From Sphingomonas caseinilytica (GTDB lineage Bacteria > Pseudomonadota > Alphaproteobacteria > Sphingomonadales > Sphingomonadaceae): a stretch of 64,000 bases of DNA. Shown here in pieces: positions 45,273-54,754 of this stretch. The notes below the pieces were generated by a model, which was not told the DNA's origin, searched no databases, and saw only the letters and a program-made list of their open reading frames with translations. Location: contig NZ_JAMGBA010000001.1 of the NCBI RefSeq assembly GCF_023516455.1, forward strand, positions 682,001 through 746,000, read 5' to 3'. The translations under genes and the position numbers were made by a program. Each line of letters begins with the position of its first letter. Positions within the stretch are counted from its first letter, which is position 1.

Positions 45273-45929
45273 ATGACAATCTTTTCCCGGGCCATAACGG
45301 CGCTGTTCCTCGCCATACTTTTCCTGCTGCTCGCGGTCAGCGGTGGCCCTCTCAGTGGCTGGGACACTGCGGTGGCGTCCTGGTTCGGCGAGTTTCGCGC
45401 CGAGGCACTTGACGCGGCCCGGTGGGCTGCAGTTCTCACCACAATTGGCGGGGCTTATGTAACTTTGGGTTCCGCATTGGTCGGGACGCTGTGGCTGCTG
45501 GTCAGGCGAATGCCCCGCCGGGCGCTGCTGCTGGCGGCAACCGTCCTGCTCGAACGCCTTTCCGTCGAGCTGATGAAGGACGGGTTCGGCCGTCCACGCC
45601 CGGAGGTTGAGAATTTGCCGACAAGCCTTGCCTTCCCGAGCGGACACGCGGCCAACAGCATGACCGCGTTCCTGGCGATCGCGCTGATTGCAGTACCGGC
45701 ACCCTATCGACGGCCGGCGATCCTCGTTGCCCTTGCGGTCAGCTTCATCGTCGGGGCGACACGGCTCGTTCTTGGCGTGCACTGGGCGAGCGACGTATTC
45801 GGCGGGTGGATTTTCGGCCTATTGGCCGTTGGGCTGGCAGTGACGATCGGCGAACGATCAGCTGCCCTGCATCTCGAAGCGCAGCATGATATTGTTGCTC
45901 GGCATGGCACGCCGGTCGGCAAGGATTAG
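45273..45929 (+). CDS. PAP2 superfamily membrane phosphatase
   Basis: 218 residues with about six hydrophobic helices. The three phosphatase motifs are intact: KDGFGRPRP, FPSGHAANS and TRLVLGVHWASDVFGG. It probably hydrolyses a lipid phosphate such as undecaprenyl pyrophosphate or phosphatidic acid. Its 3' end overlaps the convergent DUF938 gene by 72 nt. Confidence 0.88.
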   Translation: MTIFSRAITALFLAILFLLLAVSGGPLSGWDTAVASWFGEFRAEALDAARWAAVLTTIGGAYVTLGSALVGTLWLLVRRMPRRALLLAATVLLERLSVELMKDGFGRPRPEVENLPTSLAFPSGHAANSMTAFLAIALIAVPAPYRRPAILVALAVSFIVGATRLVLGVHWASDVFGGWIFGLLAVGLAVTIGERSAALHLEAQHDIVARHGTPVGKD

Positions 45930-46505
45930 CCCGCGCGAGGCTGCTTCAAGCGCGAAATCGTCGACAAGGCGCAGCCCCCAGCGCGGATCACGCGACTTCA
46001 GGCTTTGATCGAAAGCCAGGTTTGACGGAGCAGTGGGAACGTCGGATTCCAGCCACGGCCCGTAAAGGACCAGCGACGCGCCCTTCCCTAGCAGCCGCGC
46101 TGAACCGTCGATCAGTCCCAGCGCCGCTTCCCAGGGCGCGATATGGACCATGTTGGTGCAGAGGATGGCCTCAGCCCACTTGATCGGCCATTCCGGCGCG
46201 CAGACATCCAAATGTACTGGCGGCAGCAAGTTTGGCGGGCCGTCTGCCTGCCACGCCGCGATCGATGCAAGCGCATCGCCGTCGGGATCGCTCGGCTGCC
46301 AATCGAGTCCCGCGAACCGGCGAGCGAAAGCCAGCGCATGCTCACCCGTTCCGCTCGCGATTTCCAGCACCAGTCCCGACTTCGGAAGCCAATCCGCGAG
46401 CACATCGCCGATCGGTTCGACATTGCGGGCCGCTGCCGGCGCCATCCGCTTCGCGCCTTGGCCGAGATCGCCGACATTATAGGGCGGGAAACTCGGCTCG
46501 GCCAT
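45858..46505 (-). CDS. DUF938 family SAM-dependent methyltransferase-like protein
   Basis: 215 residues. Rossmann motif VLEIASGTGEHALAFARRF at about 46-64, then WQPSDPDGDALASI and ILCTNMVHIAPW, all typical of DUF938. Substrate unknown. It is the last gene of the leftward glycine cleavage run, 3 nt after the ABA4-like gene. Confidence 0.85.
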   Translation of the reverse strand: MAEPSFPPYNVGDLGQGAKRMAPAAARNVEPIGDVLADWLPKSGLVLEIASGTGEHALAFARRFAGLDWQPSDPDGDALASIAAWQADGPPNLLPPVHLDVCAPEWPIKWAEAILCTNMVHIAPWEAALGLIDGSARLLGKGASLVLYGPWLESDVPTAPSNLAFDQSLKSRDPRWGLRLVDDFALEAASRGLILADRRAMPSNNIMLRFEMQGS

Positions 46506-46508
46506 TTT

Positions 46509-46937
46509 TCAGCCCCTGACCGATGCCCGGGCGCGGCGTTCGCGCACGACCAGCCAGATCAACAACCCGATCGGGCCTGCCAGCAGAGTCAGGAGCAATA
46601 TCGGCGCCTGCGCGACACGCGAGAAGCCCTTGTGATCAGCGTCCTTGGCGATCCACTGTCCGATGAACAGGTCGAAGGCGAGGTAATGGGTCCAGCCAAT
46701 GACGATCCCGCCGTCGCTTGCGAATAGCGCCCTGATTCCTTCAACGGACAGGAAATCGCCGGCAACAATCGAACCGAACTGGCTGGCGAACATCACCGTG
46801 TAAGTCAGGCACAGCAAGCCGACGCAGAGATAGAGAACATAGGCAGCGACCCGTGGCCCGCGCGGCGCCAGGAAGAGCAATGCCCATCCTGCGAGCGCCA
46901 CGACATGGACGAAGGTGAACAGCCCGCCCCAGGGCAT
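46509..46937 (-). CDS. ABA4-like (DUF4281) membrane protein
   Basis: 142 residues, four hydrophobic segments, with GWTHYLAFDLFIGQWIAKDA in the middle, the family signature. Plant ABA4 is needed for neoxanthin formation; the bacterial role is unknown. It overlaps the stop of gcvPB by one base. Confidence 0.8.
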   Translation of the reverse strand: MPWGGLFTFVHVVALAGWALLFLAPRGPRVAAYVLYLCVGLLCLTYTVMFASQFGSIVAGDFLSVEGIRALFASDGGIVIGWTHYLAFDLFIGQWIAKDADHKGFSRVAQAPILLLTLLAGPIGLLIWLVVRERRARASVRG

Positions 46938-48565
46938 CAGCCGCCGCCGAAATGTGCCCCGAGACCCGTCGAGGAACCATCGGGCGCCGGATTATTGTAG
47001 GACAGGACCGGCTTTCGGGCCGCCAGTGTCTCGTCCAGCCGGCGGCGCGGCGCATAGATAGGTGCGGCCTTGAGCGCCTGGTCGCCCGCCTTGGCCCGCT
47101 CGGCGATTGAGCGAAGCGCTGCGATGAACTGGTCGAGATTGGCCTTGGATTCTGTTTCCGTGGGCTCGACCAGCATCGCGCCATGGACGACCAGCGGGAA
47201 ATACATGGTCATCGGGTGGAAGCCCTCGTCGATCAGCGCCTTGGCGACGTCGATCGTGGAGAAGCCTTCGGCGAAGCCCTTATCGCTGAAGATCGCCTCA
47301 TGCATGCACGGGCCGGAGAAGGCGAAGGGCGCGTCGAGTACGTCTTCCAGGCTGCGGAGGATGTAATTGGCGTTTAGCACGCTGTCCTCCGCCACCTGGG
47401 CCAGGCCGTCGGCGCCATGGCTCAGGATGTAGGTCAGGGCGCGCGTGAACATGCCCATCTGGCCATGGAAGGCGACCATTCGACCGAAAGCGTCGGGATG
47501 TTCCTCGCCGGCCGTTTCTTCCTCGACCATCTTGTAGCTGCCGTCGGGATATTTCGCGGCGAACGGTAGCGGTCCGTATGGCGCCAGCGCTTCAGACAGC
47601 ACGACCGGACCGGAGCCCGGACCGCCGCCGCCGTGCGGCGTCGAGAAGGTCTTGTGCAGGTTGATGTGCATCGCATCGACGCCGAGGTCGCCGGGGCGAA
47701 CCTTGCCGACGATCGCGTTGAAGTTCGCCCCGTCGCAATAGACGAAGGCGCCAGCAGCGTGCACCGCATCGCTGATCGCCTTCATGTCCGGCTCGAACAG
47801 TCCGCAGGTGTTGGGATTGGTGATCATCACTGCCGCGACATCCGGACCCAGCCGAGCCTTGAGCGCTTCCAAATCGACGCGGCCAGTCTTGGTCGCCGGA
47901 ATATTCTCGACGCGATAGCCGCAGAAGGCCGCGGTTGCCGGGTTGGTGCCATGGGCACTTTCCGGAACCAGCACGACCTGACGAGCATCGCCGCGCGCTT
48001 CGAGCGCCGCACGGATACATAGCAGGCCGCAGAGCTCGCCGTGGGCGCCGGCCTTGGGGCTCATCGCGACGCCGTGCATGCCGGTCAGGTCGATCAGCCA
48101 GAAGGCGAGCTTGTTGATGAGTTCCAGCGCGCCCTGCACCGTTTCCTGCGGCTGCAGCGGGTGGATGTCGGCAAAGCCCGGAAGGCGCGCCATCTTCTCG
48201 TTGAGGCGCGGGTTGTGCTTCATCGTGCAGGAGCCGAGCGGGAACAAGCCCAGGTCGATCGCGTAATTCTGCCTCGATAGGCGAGTGTAGTGGCGCACCG
48301 CTTCGGGTTCGCTGAGGCCCGGCAAGTCGAGGCTATCGCGTTCAAGGCCACCCATGCGGGATGTCCCTTCCGAATGGGGTTCGAAGTCCACGCCGGTTTG
48401 ATCGCGGCTGCCAATCTCGAACAGCAGCGGCTCTTCCAGCATCAGTGCGCGGTTGCCGGTCACGGTTGGAGCCGAGCTGACTTCGCCTGCCACCGGCGCC
48501 GACGGACGCCATCCCGACGGATTGGGGCTCGCTGGCTTGGTTTCGGTTGCGACGGTCACTTGCAC
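46937..48565 (-). CDS. gcvPB: Glycine dehydrogenase (decarboxylating) subunit 2
   Basis: 542 residues. P-protein C-terminal subunit: PLP lysine in [35 protein letters not shown], and SHMT-like core. It carries an N-terminal extension of about 20 residues rich in Pro/Ser. With gcvPA it forms the heteromeric P-protein that decarboxylates glycine and loads the aminomethyl group on GcvH. It overlaps gcvPA by 10 nt. Confidence 0.95.
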   Translation of the reverse strand: MQVTVATETKPASPNPSGWRPSAPVAGEVSSAPTVTGNRALMLEEPLLFEIGSRDQTGVDFEPHSEGTSRMGGLERDSLDLPGLSEPEAVRHYTRLSRQNYAIDLGLFPLGSCTMKHNPRLNEKMARLPGFADIHPLQPQETVQGALELINKLAFWLIDLTGMHGVAMSPKAGAHGELCGLLCIRAALEARGDARQVVLVPESAHGTNPATAAFCGYRVENIPATKTGRVDLEALKARLGPDVAAVMITNPNTCGLFEPDMKAISDAVHAAGAFVYCDGANFNAIVGKVRPGDLGVDAMHINLHKTFSTPHGGGGPGSGPVVLSEALAPYGPLPFAAKYPDGSYKMVEEETAGEEHPDAFGRMVAFHGQMGMFTRALTYILSHGADGLAQVAEDSVLNANYILRSLEDVLDAPFAFSGPCMHEAIFSDKGFAEGFSTIDVAKALIDEGFHPMTMYFPLVVHGAMLVEPTETESKANLDQFIAALRSIAERAKAGDQALKAAPIYAPRRRLDETLAARKPVLSYNNPAPDGSSTGLGAHFGGG

Positions 48566-49914
48566 ACCTCCTTCAGCGCAGCTTCCAGCGCATCGATATC
48601 CGCATCGCTGACGACTTCGGTCACCGCGACGACCAGCCCGTTCTTCAGGCTGTCGACACCCGGATACAGTCGGCCGAGGGAAACGCCGCCAAGGACGCCC
48701 TTTTCGACCATCGCGTGGACCGCGGGTCGTGCCTCGACCGGAAGCTCCAGCGTGAATTCGTTGAAGAAACTGTCGTTGACCAGCCGGACGCCCGGGATCG
48801 CTCCCAGCCGCGCGGCCGCTTCACGCGCGCGCGCGTGATTCAATTGTGCGAGACCGGTCAGGCCCTTCTCGCCCAGCAAGGTCATGTGGATCGAGAAGGC
48901 CAGCGCACAGAGCCCGGAGTTGGTGCAGATGTTCGACGTCGCCTTTTCGCGGCGGATATGCTGCTCGCGGGTCGATAGCGTCAGCACGAACCCGCGCTTG
49001 CCCTCCGCATCGACGGTTTCACCGGCCAGGCGGCCCGGCATCTGGCGGACAAATTTCTCGCGGGTCGCGAACAGGCCGACATAGGGCCCGCCGAACTGCA
49101 GGCCGACGCCGATCGATTGGCCTTCGCCGACGACGATGTCGGCACCCATCTCGCCCGGCGACTTGATCGCGCCCAGTGCTACTGGCTCCGTAACAACGGC
49201 GATCAGCAGGGCGCCCTTTGCCTGCGCCGCTTCGGCGATCGGCGCCAGATCTGTGATGCGGCCGAGGATGTCGGGATACTGCACGACGACGCAGCTGGTC
49301 TCGTCATCGATGCCAGCAATCAGCCTGTCCGCATCGGTCGCGGCCTCAAGCGTTGGCAGTTCGGTCTCCAGCGTATCGCCGGTGAACTTAGCCATCGTCT
49401 TGCATACGGACAAATAATGCGGGTGCAGGCCCGAAGAGAGGATCGCCTTCTTCTTGCGCGTGATGCGCCGGGCCATGCCGATCGCTTCCCAGCAGGCAGT
49501 CGATCCGTCGTACATCGACGCGTTGGCGACTTCACAGCCGAGCAGGCGGGCGACCTGGGTCTGGAATTCGAACAGAACCTGCAGCGTGCCCTGCGCGATT
49601 TCCGGCTGATAAGGCGTGTAGGCGGTCAGGAACTCGCCGCGCTGGATGATGTGGTCGACCGTCGCGGGGACGTGATGCTTGTAGGCGCCGCATCCGAGGA
49701 AGAAGGGCACCTCGCCCGCCACCATATTCTTCCGGGCCATCGCGCCGAGCTCGCGCTCGACCGCCATTTCGCTGGCGTGAAGAGGAAGGCCGTCGATCGG
49801 CTCCTTGAGCAGCAGTCCTTCCGGAACATCGCGGAACAGCTCGTCGGCAGAGCTCGCCCCGACCTTTTCGAGCATTGCAGAGCGATCGGCATCGGAGAGT
49901 GGAAGATACCTCAC
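48556..49914 (-). CDS. gcvPA: Glycine dehydrogenase (decarboxylating) subunit 1
   Basis: 452 residues, N-terminal subunit of the split P-protein: [56 protein letters not shown]. Split P-protein subunits are common in alphaproteobacteria. It is separated from gcvH by a methyltransferase gene and two repeat elements. Confidence 0.95.
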   Translation of the reverse strand: MRYLPLSDADRSAMLEKVGASSADELFRDVPEGLLLKEPIDGLPLHASEMAVERELGAMARKNMVAGEVPFFLGCGAYKHHVPATVDHIIQRGEFLTAYTPYQPEIAQGTLQVLFEFQTQVARLLGCEVANASMYDGSTACWEAIGMARRITRKKKAILSSGLHPHYLSVCKTMAKFTGDTLETELPTLEAATDADRLIAGIDDETSCVVVQYPDILGRITDLAPIAEAAQAKGALLIAVVTEPVALGAIKSPGEMGADIVVGEGQSIGVGLQFGGPYVGLFATREKFVRQMPGRLAGETVDAEGKRGFVLTLSTREQHIRREKATSNICTNSGLCALAFSIHMTLLGEKGLTGLAQLNHARAREAAARLGAIPGVRLVNDSFFNEFTLELPVEARPAVHAMVEKGVLGGVSLGRLYPGVDSLKNGLVVAVTEVVSDADIDALEAALKEVCK

Positions 49915-49927
49915 TGCATCTCTCCCT

Positions 49928-49998
49928 TCGTCATCCCCGCGAAAGCGGGGACCCAGATTGTTTGCTTGGCTAGGTTCCCGCTTTCGCGGGAATGACGA
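49928..49998. repeat. Inverted repeat of CGTCAT-CCCGCGAAAGCGGG type
   Basis: Two inverted arms: left TCGTCATCCCCGCGAAAGCG (from 49928), right ending AATGACGA at 49998, each itself holding the hairpin CCCGC-gaaa/ttt-GCGGG. It fills the gap between the gcvPA start and the methyltransferase stop. The family is distinct from the TCCTTCGAGACG repeat. Confidence 0.8.
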
Positions 49999-50005
49999 GT
50001 ATTTT

Positions 50006-50755
50006 TCACTTGGGCTTCCTCATGATGAAGCGAAGGCGGACATAGTCCGCGACATTGGTGCCGACCCGGTCGGCGACCGCTTCGGCGATGGATTGGCGTT
50101 GGTCGTGCGGCACGCCGGCCCGGTCGAGCCAGCCAGCGCGAAATGTGGTGACCCAGGCGGCGACGCCATGTTCCAGCGGTGTGGGTCGTTCGATCAGGCT
50201 TGCGTCGATGTCCTTGAAGCCGGCCTGCTCATAGACTTCGGCGAATTCCTCCACCGACGGATACCAGTTGGCGGCGTAGGTCGGCGGTCCGAAACCGCGT
50301 TCCACCAACTCTGCGTCGAGCGCCTGGCGAAGCGTAGCGAGATTGCCCTGCCCGCCCATTTCCCCGGCAAACCGCCCGTCATTCTTCAGCGCGAACCATA
50401 TCGCCCGTGCTGCCCGTTCCTTGTCGAGCACCCAGTGCAAGGTCGCGTTGGAGAAGGCTGCGTCGAATGCTTCCCCGAACTTCAGCTGGGCCGCGTCCAT
50501 CAGCCGCGCGTCGAGACCCTTGGCCTTGGCCGCCGCGACCATGGAGAGGCTGTTGTCGATACCGACCACGTCCGCGCCCATTTCCTTGATCTTGAGCGTC
50601 AGCGTCCCGTCGCCGCAACCGACGTCAAGGATATGCTCACCCGGCTGCGGGTCGAGCAAGTCGAGCGCCGCCTGGCCCAGCGCGGGCACGAAGCCGCCGA
50701 TGCGGGCATAGTCCGCGGCATCCCACTTGCTCGTCGAGGCGGGCGCTTCAGTCAG
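50006..50755 (-). CDS. Class I SAM-dependent methyltransferase (non-canonical start)
   Basis: The SAM-binding motif is [17 protein letters not shown]; motif [19 protein letters not shown] and [17 protein letters not shown] follow, as in trans-aconitate or UbiE-like methyltransferases. The first canonical start (GTG 50689) leaves only about 20 residues before motif I. Upstream the frame stays open with [12 protein letters not shown], a family-like N-terminus, to a CTG at 50755 with GGAG 7 nt upstream, giving 249 residues. No ATG, GTG or TTG occurs in frame before that, so a rare CTG start or a frameshift near ATG 50779 are the options. It splits the gcv operon. Confidence 0.8.
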   Translation of the reverse strand: MTEAPASTSKWDAADYARIGGFVPALGQAALDLLDPQPGEHILDVGCGDGTLTLKIKEMGADVVGIDNSLSMVAAAKAKGLDARLMDAAQLKFGEAFDAAFSNATLHWVLDKERAARAIWFALKNDGRFAGEMGGQGNLATLRQALDAELVERGFGPPTYAANWYPSVEEFAEVYEQAGFKDIDASLIERPTPLEHGVAAWVTTFRAGWLDRAGVPHDQRQSIAEAVADRVGTNVADYVRLRFIMRKPK

Positions 50756-50774
50756 TAGATTTCTCCATTCCGCT

Positions 50775-50890
50775 CCGTTCGTCCTGAGGAGGGACTGAGT
50801 AAGGCTGAAGGCCGCACCGAAGGCCCGTCTCGAAGGACCATCCTTCGAGACGCTGCTTCGACAAGCTCAGCGGCTCCTCAGGACGAACGG
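50775..50890. repeat. Palindromic element: long arm (-) + short arm (+) of the TCCTTCGAGACG family
   Basis: Long arm 50775-50837 (minus) and short arm 50841-50890 (plus), separated by about 3 nt. Outer ends CCGTTCGTCCTGAGGAG / CTCCTCAGGACGAACGG match perfectly, as do the inner TCCTTCGAGACG heads, so a large cruciform or RNA hairpin can form. It lies between gcvH and the methyltransferase. It has the same long-short order as the arms flanking the GIY-YIG domain at 9.3-9.7 kb. Confidence 0.9.
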
Positions 50891-50896
50891 TGAACC

Positions 50897-51268
50897 TCAC
50901 TGCGTTTTTACCCACTCGCGGTAGGCGGCCTCGTCCATCAGGCCTTCCAGCTCCGACGGGTCGCTGAGCTTCAGCTTGAAGAACCAGCCGTCGCCTTCGG
51001 GATCGCGGTTGATCAGCGAGGGATCATCGGCGAGGGCCGCGTTGCCTTCGACGACTTCGCCACCGACAGGCGCGTAAACGTCACTGGCGGCTTTCACGGA
51101 TTCAACGACCGCGGCGTCATCGCCCTTGGCGACCGTACGTCCGGCGTCGGGCACTTCCGCGAAGACAATATCGCCGAGCGCTTCCTGGGCATGATCGGAG
51201 ATGCCGACGGTCGCGACGTCGCCTTCGACGCGGACCCATTCATGCTCCTTGGTGAAATAGAGGCTCAT
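50897..51268 (-). CDS. gcvH: Glycine cleavage system H protein
   Basis: 123 residues, lipoyl carrier: YFTKEHEWV at the N-terminus, and lipoylated lysine in [19 protein letters not shown] (about residue 59). Shuttles the aminomethyl group between P- and T-proteins. It overlaps gcvT by 4 nt; a palindromic repeat follows its stop. Confidence 0.97.
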   Translation of the reverse strand: MSLYFTKEHEWVRVEGDVATVGISDHAQEALGDIVFAEVPDAGRTVAKGDDAAVVESVKAASDVYAPVGGEVVEGNAALADDPSLINRDPEGDGWFFKLKLSDPSELEGLMDEAAYREWVKTQ

Positions 51269-52389
51269 GCGACTGCTCCCTGCTTGCGATGATAACGATG
51301 GGGGACGAAGGGTGTTGGCGCGACCGTCGCCTGGAACAGCTTTCCGCGCTGTTCGAGGGTCAGCGTCGTTCCAGCTTCCGACTGTGCGGTTGCGACATAG
51401 CCCATGGCGATCGGACGGCCGAGCGACGGCGAATGTCCGCCCGAGGTGACCCGGCCGATCTCACTGCCTTCCGAATCGAGGATCAGTGCGCCCTCGCGGA
51501 CAGGCTGCCGACCATCGACGAGCAACCCGACGCGCTTTTGAACCGGGCCATTTTCAAGCTCCGCCATGATCCGCAGGGCACCAGCAAACCCGCCCTCGGC
51601 GCGGCGGCGCTTGCCGATCGCGAAGTTGAGGTCGGCCATTACGGGGGTCGTGCCGCCGTCGAGATCATGGCCGTAGAGCGGCAGCCCCGCCTCAAGCCGA
51701 AGCGAATCGCGAGCGCCAAGGCCGATCGGCTTGACCCGCTCATCCGCTACCAGCGCGTCTGCGAGAGCTTCGACATCGCGGCCGGAGACCGAAATCTCGA
51801 ACCCGTCTTCGCCGGTGTAGCCCGAACGGCTGATCCACAGCGGCTTGCCGTTCCAATGGAAAAGGCTGGCCTGCATGAAGCTCAGTTCGCGAACGCCGGC
51901 CACAATCGCTTCGAGCGCATCGACTGCCTTGGGACCCTGCAGTGCAAGCAGCGCCTGCTCCTTCATGTGATCCATCGCGATGGTTCGCGGAAGGCGACGC
52001 TCGAACTCACCGATATCGCCATGCTTGGTGGCGCCGTTGACGACCAGGTAGAAATGGTCGCCGCGCCGCGTCGCCATCAGATCGTCGATGATCCCGCCAT
52101 CTTCGGCGAGAAGCATCGAATAGCGAAGACGTCCGTCCTTGAGGGCCAGCAGGTCGCCCGGAAGCAGTGATTCCAGTGCGCGGTCGATATCCTGCCCGTG
52201 GAACAGCAGCTGGCCCATATGGCTGACATCGAACAGCCCGGCGTGCTCCCGGACCCACAGATGCTCGGCCATGATGCCTTCATACTGGACCGGCATTTCA
52301 TAGCCAGCGAAGGGAACCATCCGCCCACCCTTGGAACGGTGCCAGCTATCGAGCGGCAATTTGGCCAGATTTTCAGTTGTCTCTGTCAC
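51265..52389 (-). CDS. gcvT: Glycine cleavage system T protein (aminomethyltransferase)
   Basis: 374 residues from GTG 52389 (then [16 protein letters not shown]), which matches the usual family length and has AAAGGA upstream; TTG 52425 would add 12 residues. Core motifs: [47 protein letters not shown]. Transfers the one-carbon unit to THF. First gene of the operon, directly behind the glycine riboswitch. Confidence 0.93.
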   Translation of the reverse strand: MTETTENLAKLPLDSWHRSKGGRMVPFAGYEMPVQYEGIMAEHLWVREHAGLFDVSHMGQLLFHGQDIDRALESLLPGDLLALKDGRLRYSMLLAEDGGIIDDLMATRRGDHFYLVVNGATKHGDIGEFERRLPRTIAMDHMKEQALLALQGPKAVDALEAIVAGVRELSFMQASLFHWNGKPLWISRSGYTGEDGFEISVSGRDVEALADALVADERVKPIGLGARDSLRLEAGLPLYGHDLDGGTTPVMADLNFAIGKRRRAEGGFAGALRIMAELENGPVQKRVGLLVDGRQPVREGALILDSEGSEIGRVTSGGHSPSLGRPIAMGYVATAQSEAGTTLTLEQRGKLFQATVAPTPFVPHRYHRKQGAVA

Positions 52390-52452
52390 GCCGCCCAGTC
52401 CTTTGAAGCCCGTCACGCGGGACAAGCGTCCTCGCGCGATTTTGATAGGGTT

Positions 52453-52477
52453 CCCATCAAAGTACTACTTTGATGGG
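52453..52477 (-). promoter_or_regulatory. Hairpin in the riboswitch expression platform
   Basis: Perfect 11-bp stem CCCATCAAAGT / ACTTTGATGGG with a 3-nt loop. On the transcribed strand its second half can pair instead with the following CCTATCAAA (to about 52441), giving a 9-bp alternative hairpin. The two cannot coexist, as expected of a switching element. Confidence 0.55.
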
Positions 52478-52487
52478 TCCTGTTCCG

Positions 52488-52653
52488 GGCCCCCTTCTGT
52501 CGCGGTAACCTGAGAGCTTTGCCCCTTCGGTGGCTCCTCTCGGAGCGCTTTCCAGACTGTCCAGGCGCGCGCGGTCCCTGATGCCTGAGAGATTCCGGGG
52601 GCGGTTGCTCCTTCGGCGCCCTGGATCGGGTCCAGGGTCTCTCCCGCGCGGCC
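52488..52653 (-). ncRNA. Tandem glycine riboswitch
   Basis: On the minus strand two gcvT-type aptamers follow each other. The first has GGGAGAGACC, CGCCGAAGGAGCAA and AATCTCTCAGGCA; the second has GAGAGGAGCCACCGAAGGGG and AGCTCTCAGG, ending in ACAGAAGGGGG. Cooperative glycine sensors of this kind activate gcv operons. It is 60-100 nt upstream of gcvT and takes up most of the 390-bp gap to the divergent gene. Confidence 0.95.
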
Positions 52654-52779
52654 TTCCGACGGCAAGCCATCGGAGACGCGGGGAGCCTTGGCCCTGCCCG
52701 GCGCGCGAGTCAACGCCGCCTGCAAGACTCCAATAGAATTCGGCAGGAATCGGATTTTCGCCAACTTAGACCAGCTCGC

Positions 52780-54033
52780 ATGATCAAGGGAATTAGCCTG
52801 CTGGCCGCCAGCACCGTCCTTCTCGCGGCGCCGGCGTCCGCCGACATCGTCTGTGAATGGGTAGATTTCGCACAGGCCATCCAGTCCGCGGCAGCGCCGC
52901 CTTCGACAAGCCCCAGGTCGCCCGAACAGGAACGCGCCCAAACGCGGGTTGCGCTCGCCATGTTCGAAGCGCTGAACGCCATCGATCGGCGCTACGAGAC
53001 TTATCTTGGCCTGGAAATCGGGAATTCCTCGGCTTCGCAAGACGCCGCGGCTGCGACCGCCGCCTATGAGGTGCTCATGGCTCAATTTCCGAGCCAAAAG
53101 ACCGCATTGAGCGAAAGCTACCAGATCACCCTCGAAACCGTTCGCGACCCTGCCGCCCGCGATGCCGGGGTCGCGATCGGCAAGCTTGCGGCCGCGCTGG
53201 CCCTGAAGGCCGGCGGAATTGACCCGGCGGCGATGCAGCTGCCTTACCTCCCGCGAACACAGCCAGGCGTCTGGGTGCCGACGCAGCTGCCCGTCATCGA
53301 GCCATGGTTCACGGCCTTCAAGCCGTGGATCCTCGAGCGCGCCGACAGCATCCGGCCCGGCCCTCCACCGCCCCTTTCCAGCGAACGCTGGGCCAAGGAT
53401 TATGACGAGATAAGGCGGTTGGGCGGAAAGGAGAGCAAGGAACGTACCGCGCACCAGACACTGATGGCGCGCTATCGGATCACGCCGCACCTGATGCCTG
53501 CCTATCGCCAGGTTGCCGACGCGCCGGGCCGGTCATCGGTGCAGAATGCCCGCATGTTCGCGATGCTGGCTATCATCAATGACGACGCCATCCTCGCCGT
53601 GTCCGATGCAAAGCTACATTATGATTTCTGGCGACCGATCACTGCCGTTCGGAACGGCGACAAGGACGGCAATGATGCGACCGCCGCGGATGCCGCCTGG
53701 GAACCGCTGATCGCCACCCCGAATCATCCCGAATATCCCTGCGCCCATTGCATCACCGCGTCGGCGACCGCGGAATTTATGAAGCAAGAGTCGCAAGATT
53801 CTCCACCGTCCGGCGTCAGGGTCGCGACGCAGTCGATTCGGCTGGCTGCAGTCCAATCCCTGCCAAGCTGGGACGCCTGGGTGAAGGAGGTCAGCTTTTC
53901 ACGCACCTTGGGCGGCGTTCACTATCGCTTTTCCAACGAAGTCGGCGAGGAAATGGGGCGAAAGGTCGCCCGACTTGCCATGGCCAAGGCGATGCGGCCC
54001 CTGCCGCGAACTGCCGACGGGAAGTCCCGTTAG
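52780..54033 (+). CDS. Exported vanadium haloperoxidase/PAP2-like protein
   Basis: 417 residues with signal peptide (ISLLAASTVLLAAPASA). The C-terminal half has the vanadate/phosphate pocket of the family: K278 and R285 in KLHYDFWRPITAVR, H323 in HPEYPCAHC, and H381 in GGVHYRFSNEVGEEMG. The usual PSGH is CAH here, with Cys residues on both sides of the His. It could be a haloperoxidase or an acid phosphatase; substrate unknown. It is divergent from gcvT. Confidence 0.8.
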   Translation: MIKGISLLAASTVLLAAPASADIVCEWVDFAQAIQSAAAPPSTSPRSPEQERAQTRVALAMFEALNAIDRRYETYLGLEIGNSSASQDAAAATAAYEVLMAQFPSQKTALSESYQITLETVRDPAARDAGVAIGKLAAALALKAGGIDPAAMQLPYLPRTQPGVWVPTQLPVIEPWFTAFKPWILERADSIRPGPPPPLSSERWAKDYDEIRRLGGKESKERTAHQTLMARYRITPHLMPAYRQVADAPGRSSVQNARMFAMLAIINDDAILAVSDAKLHYDFWRPITAVRNGDKDGNDATAADAAWEPLIATPNHPEYPCAHCITASATAEFMKQESQDSPPSGVRVATQSIRLAAVQSLPSWDAWVKEVSFSRTLGGVHYRFSNEVGEEMGRKVARLAMAKAMRPLPRTADGKSR

Positions 54034-54662
54034 CGCGTAGCGTTGTAGCGAAGCTGTGCGTCAGTCAGCTGGAACCCGATCAGATGTTCGAACGTCGCGC
54101 GGGCAACTGCATCGCGAATCTCCGGGTTCGACAGCGGATCGATCGCCGCATCGGGATCGTCGGCCTTGCGTTCGCGGGTGAGTTCTTTGCGAACGTCCTC
54201 CGGCAACGTGGCAGCGCCCCGGGCGATCTGAACCGTGGCCTGTCCCGAAGTCTGTGCCCGCTGGCTTCCGGCTGCGAAATTGAGGCCAATGTTGCCAACC
54301 CGCTTGGCGACGACTGAAGTGCCGCCCTGCATTGCCACGGTGAAGTAAGGCAGGACCACCATTCGGGCCTCGCCCGCATCGCGGCGGGTCGCGACGACAT
54401 CGAACGACACGGTCGAAACGACGTTTGCGCCCGTTTCATCGCAAGTGGAGCGAAGATTTGTGATGGCGGCGGAAACGTCGATCGCCGCGGCGTCCGTGCG
54501 ATTCGCCGGATTGAAGAGCGTGATGTCCCCCGTCGCGGCAGGAATTCCGACCTGCGGGCAAGCGGAGCGCGTGATGTAGATGCCACCCTCGCCGATCTGG
54601 CCTTCTTTCGAACAGGCCGTGGCGATCAGGACCAAGGCGAGGGCAGTAAGGCGACGCTTCAC
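54030..54662 (-). CDS. Predicted lipoprotein of unknown function
   Basis: 210 residues. Signal peptide with lipobox LIATAC (Cys at about 17). The rest is Ala/Thr/Val-rich with GGIYITRSACPQVGIPA and no enzyme motif I recognise. Its 3' end overlaps the haloperoxidase-like gene by 4 nt (convergent). Envelope location likely. Confidence 0.7.
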   Translation of the reverse strand: MKRRLTALALVLIATACSKEGQIGEGGIYITRSACPQVGIPAATGDITLFNPANRTDAAAIDVSAAITNLRSTCDETGANVVSTVSFDVVATRRDAGEARMVVLPYFTVAMQGGTSVVAKRVGNIGLNFAAGSQRAQTSGQATVQIARGAATLPEDVRKELTRERKADDPDAAIDPLSNPEIRDAVARATFEHLIGFQLTDAQLRYNATR

Positions 54663-54754
54663 GATATGGCTTCCTTCATCGAACGGCTTTGTAGTGCCGC
54701 CCGTTCATAGGAAGCGCCTAGCAATGCTGCAAGCGAGGCCTTAAATCGCCGCCG

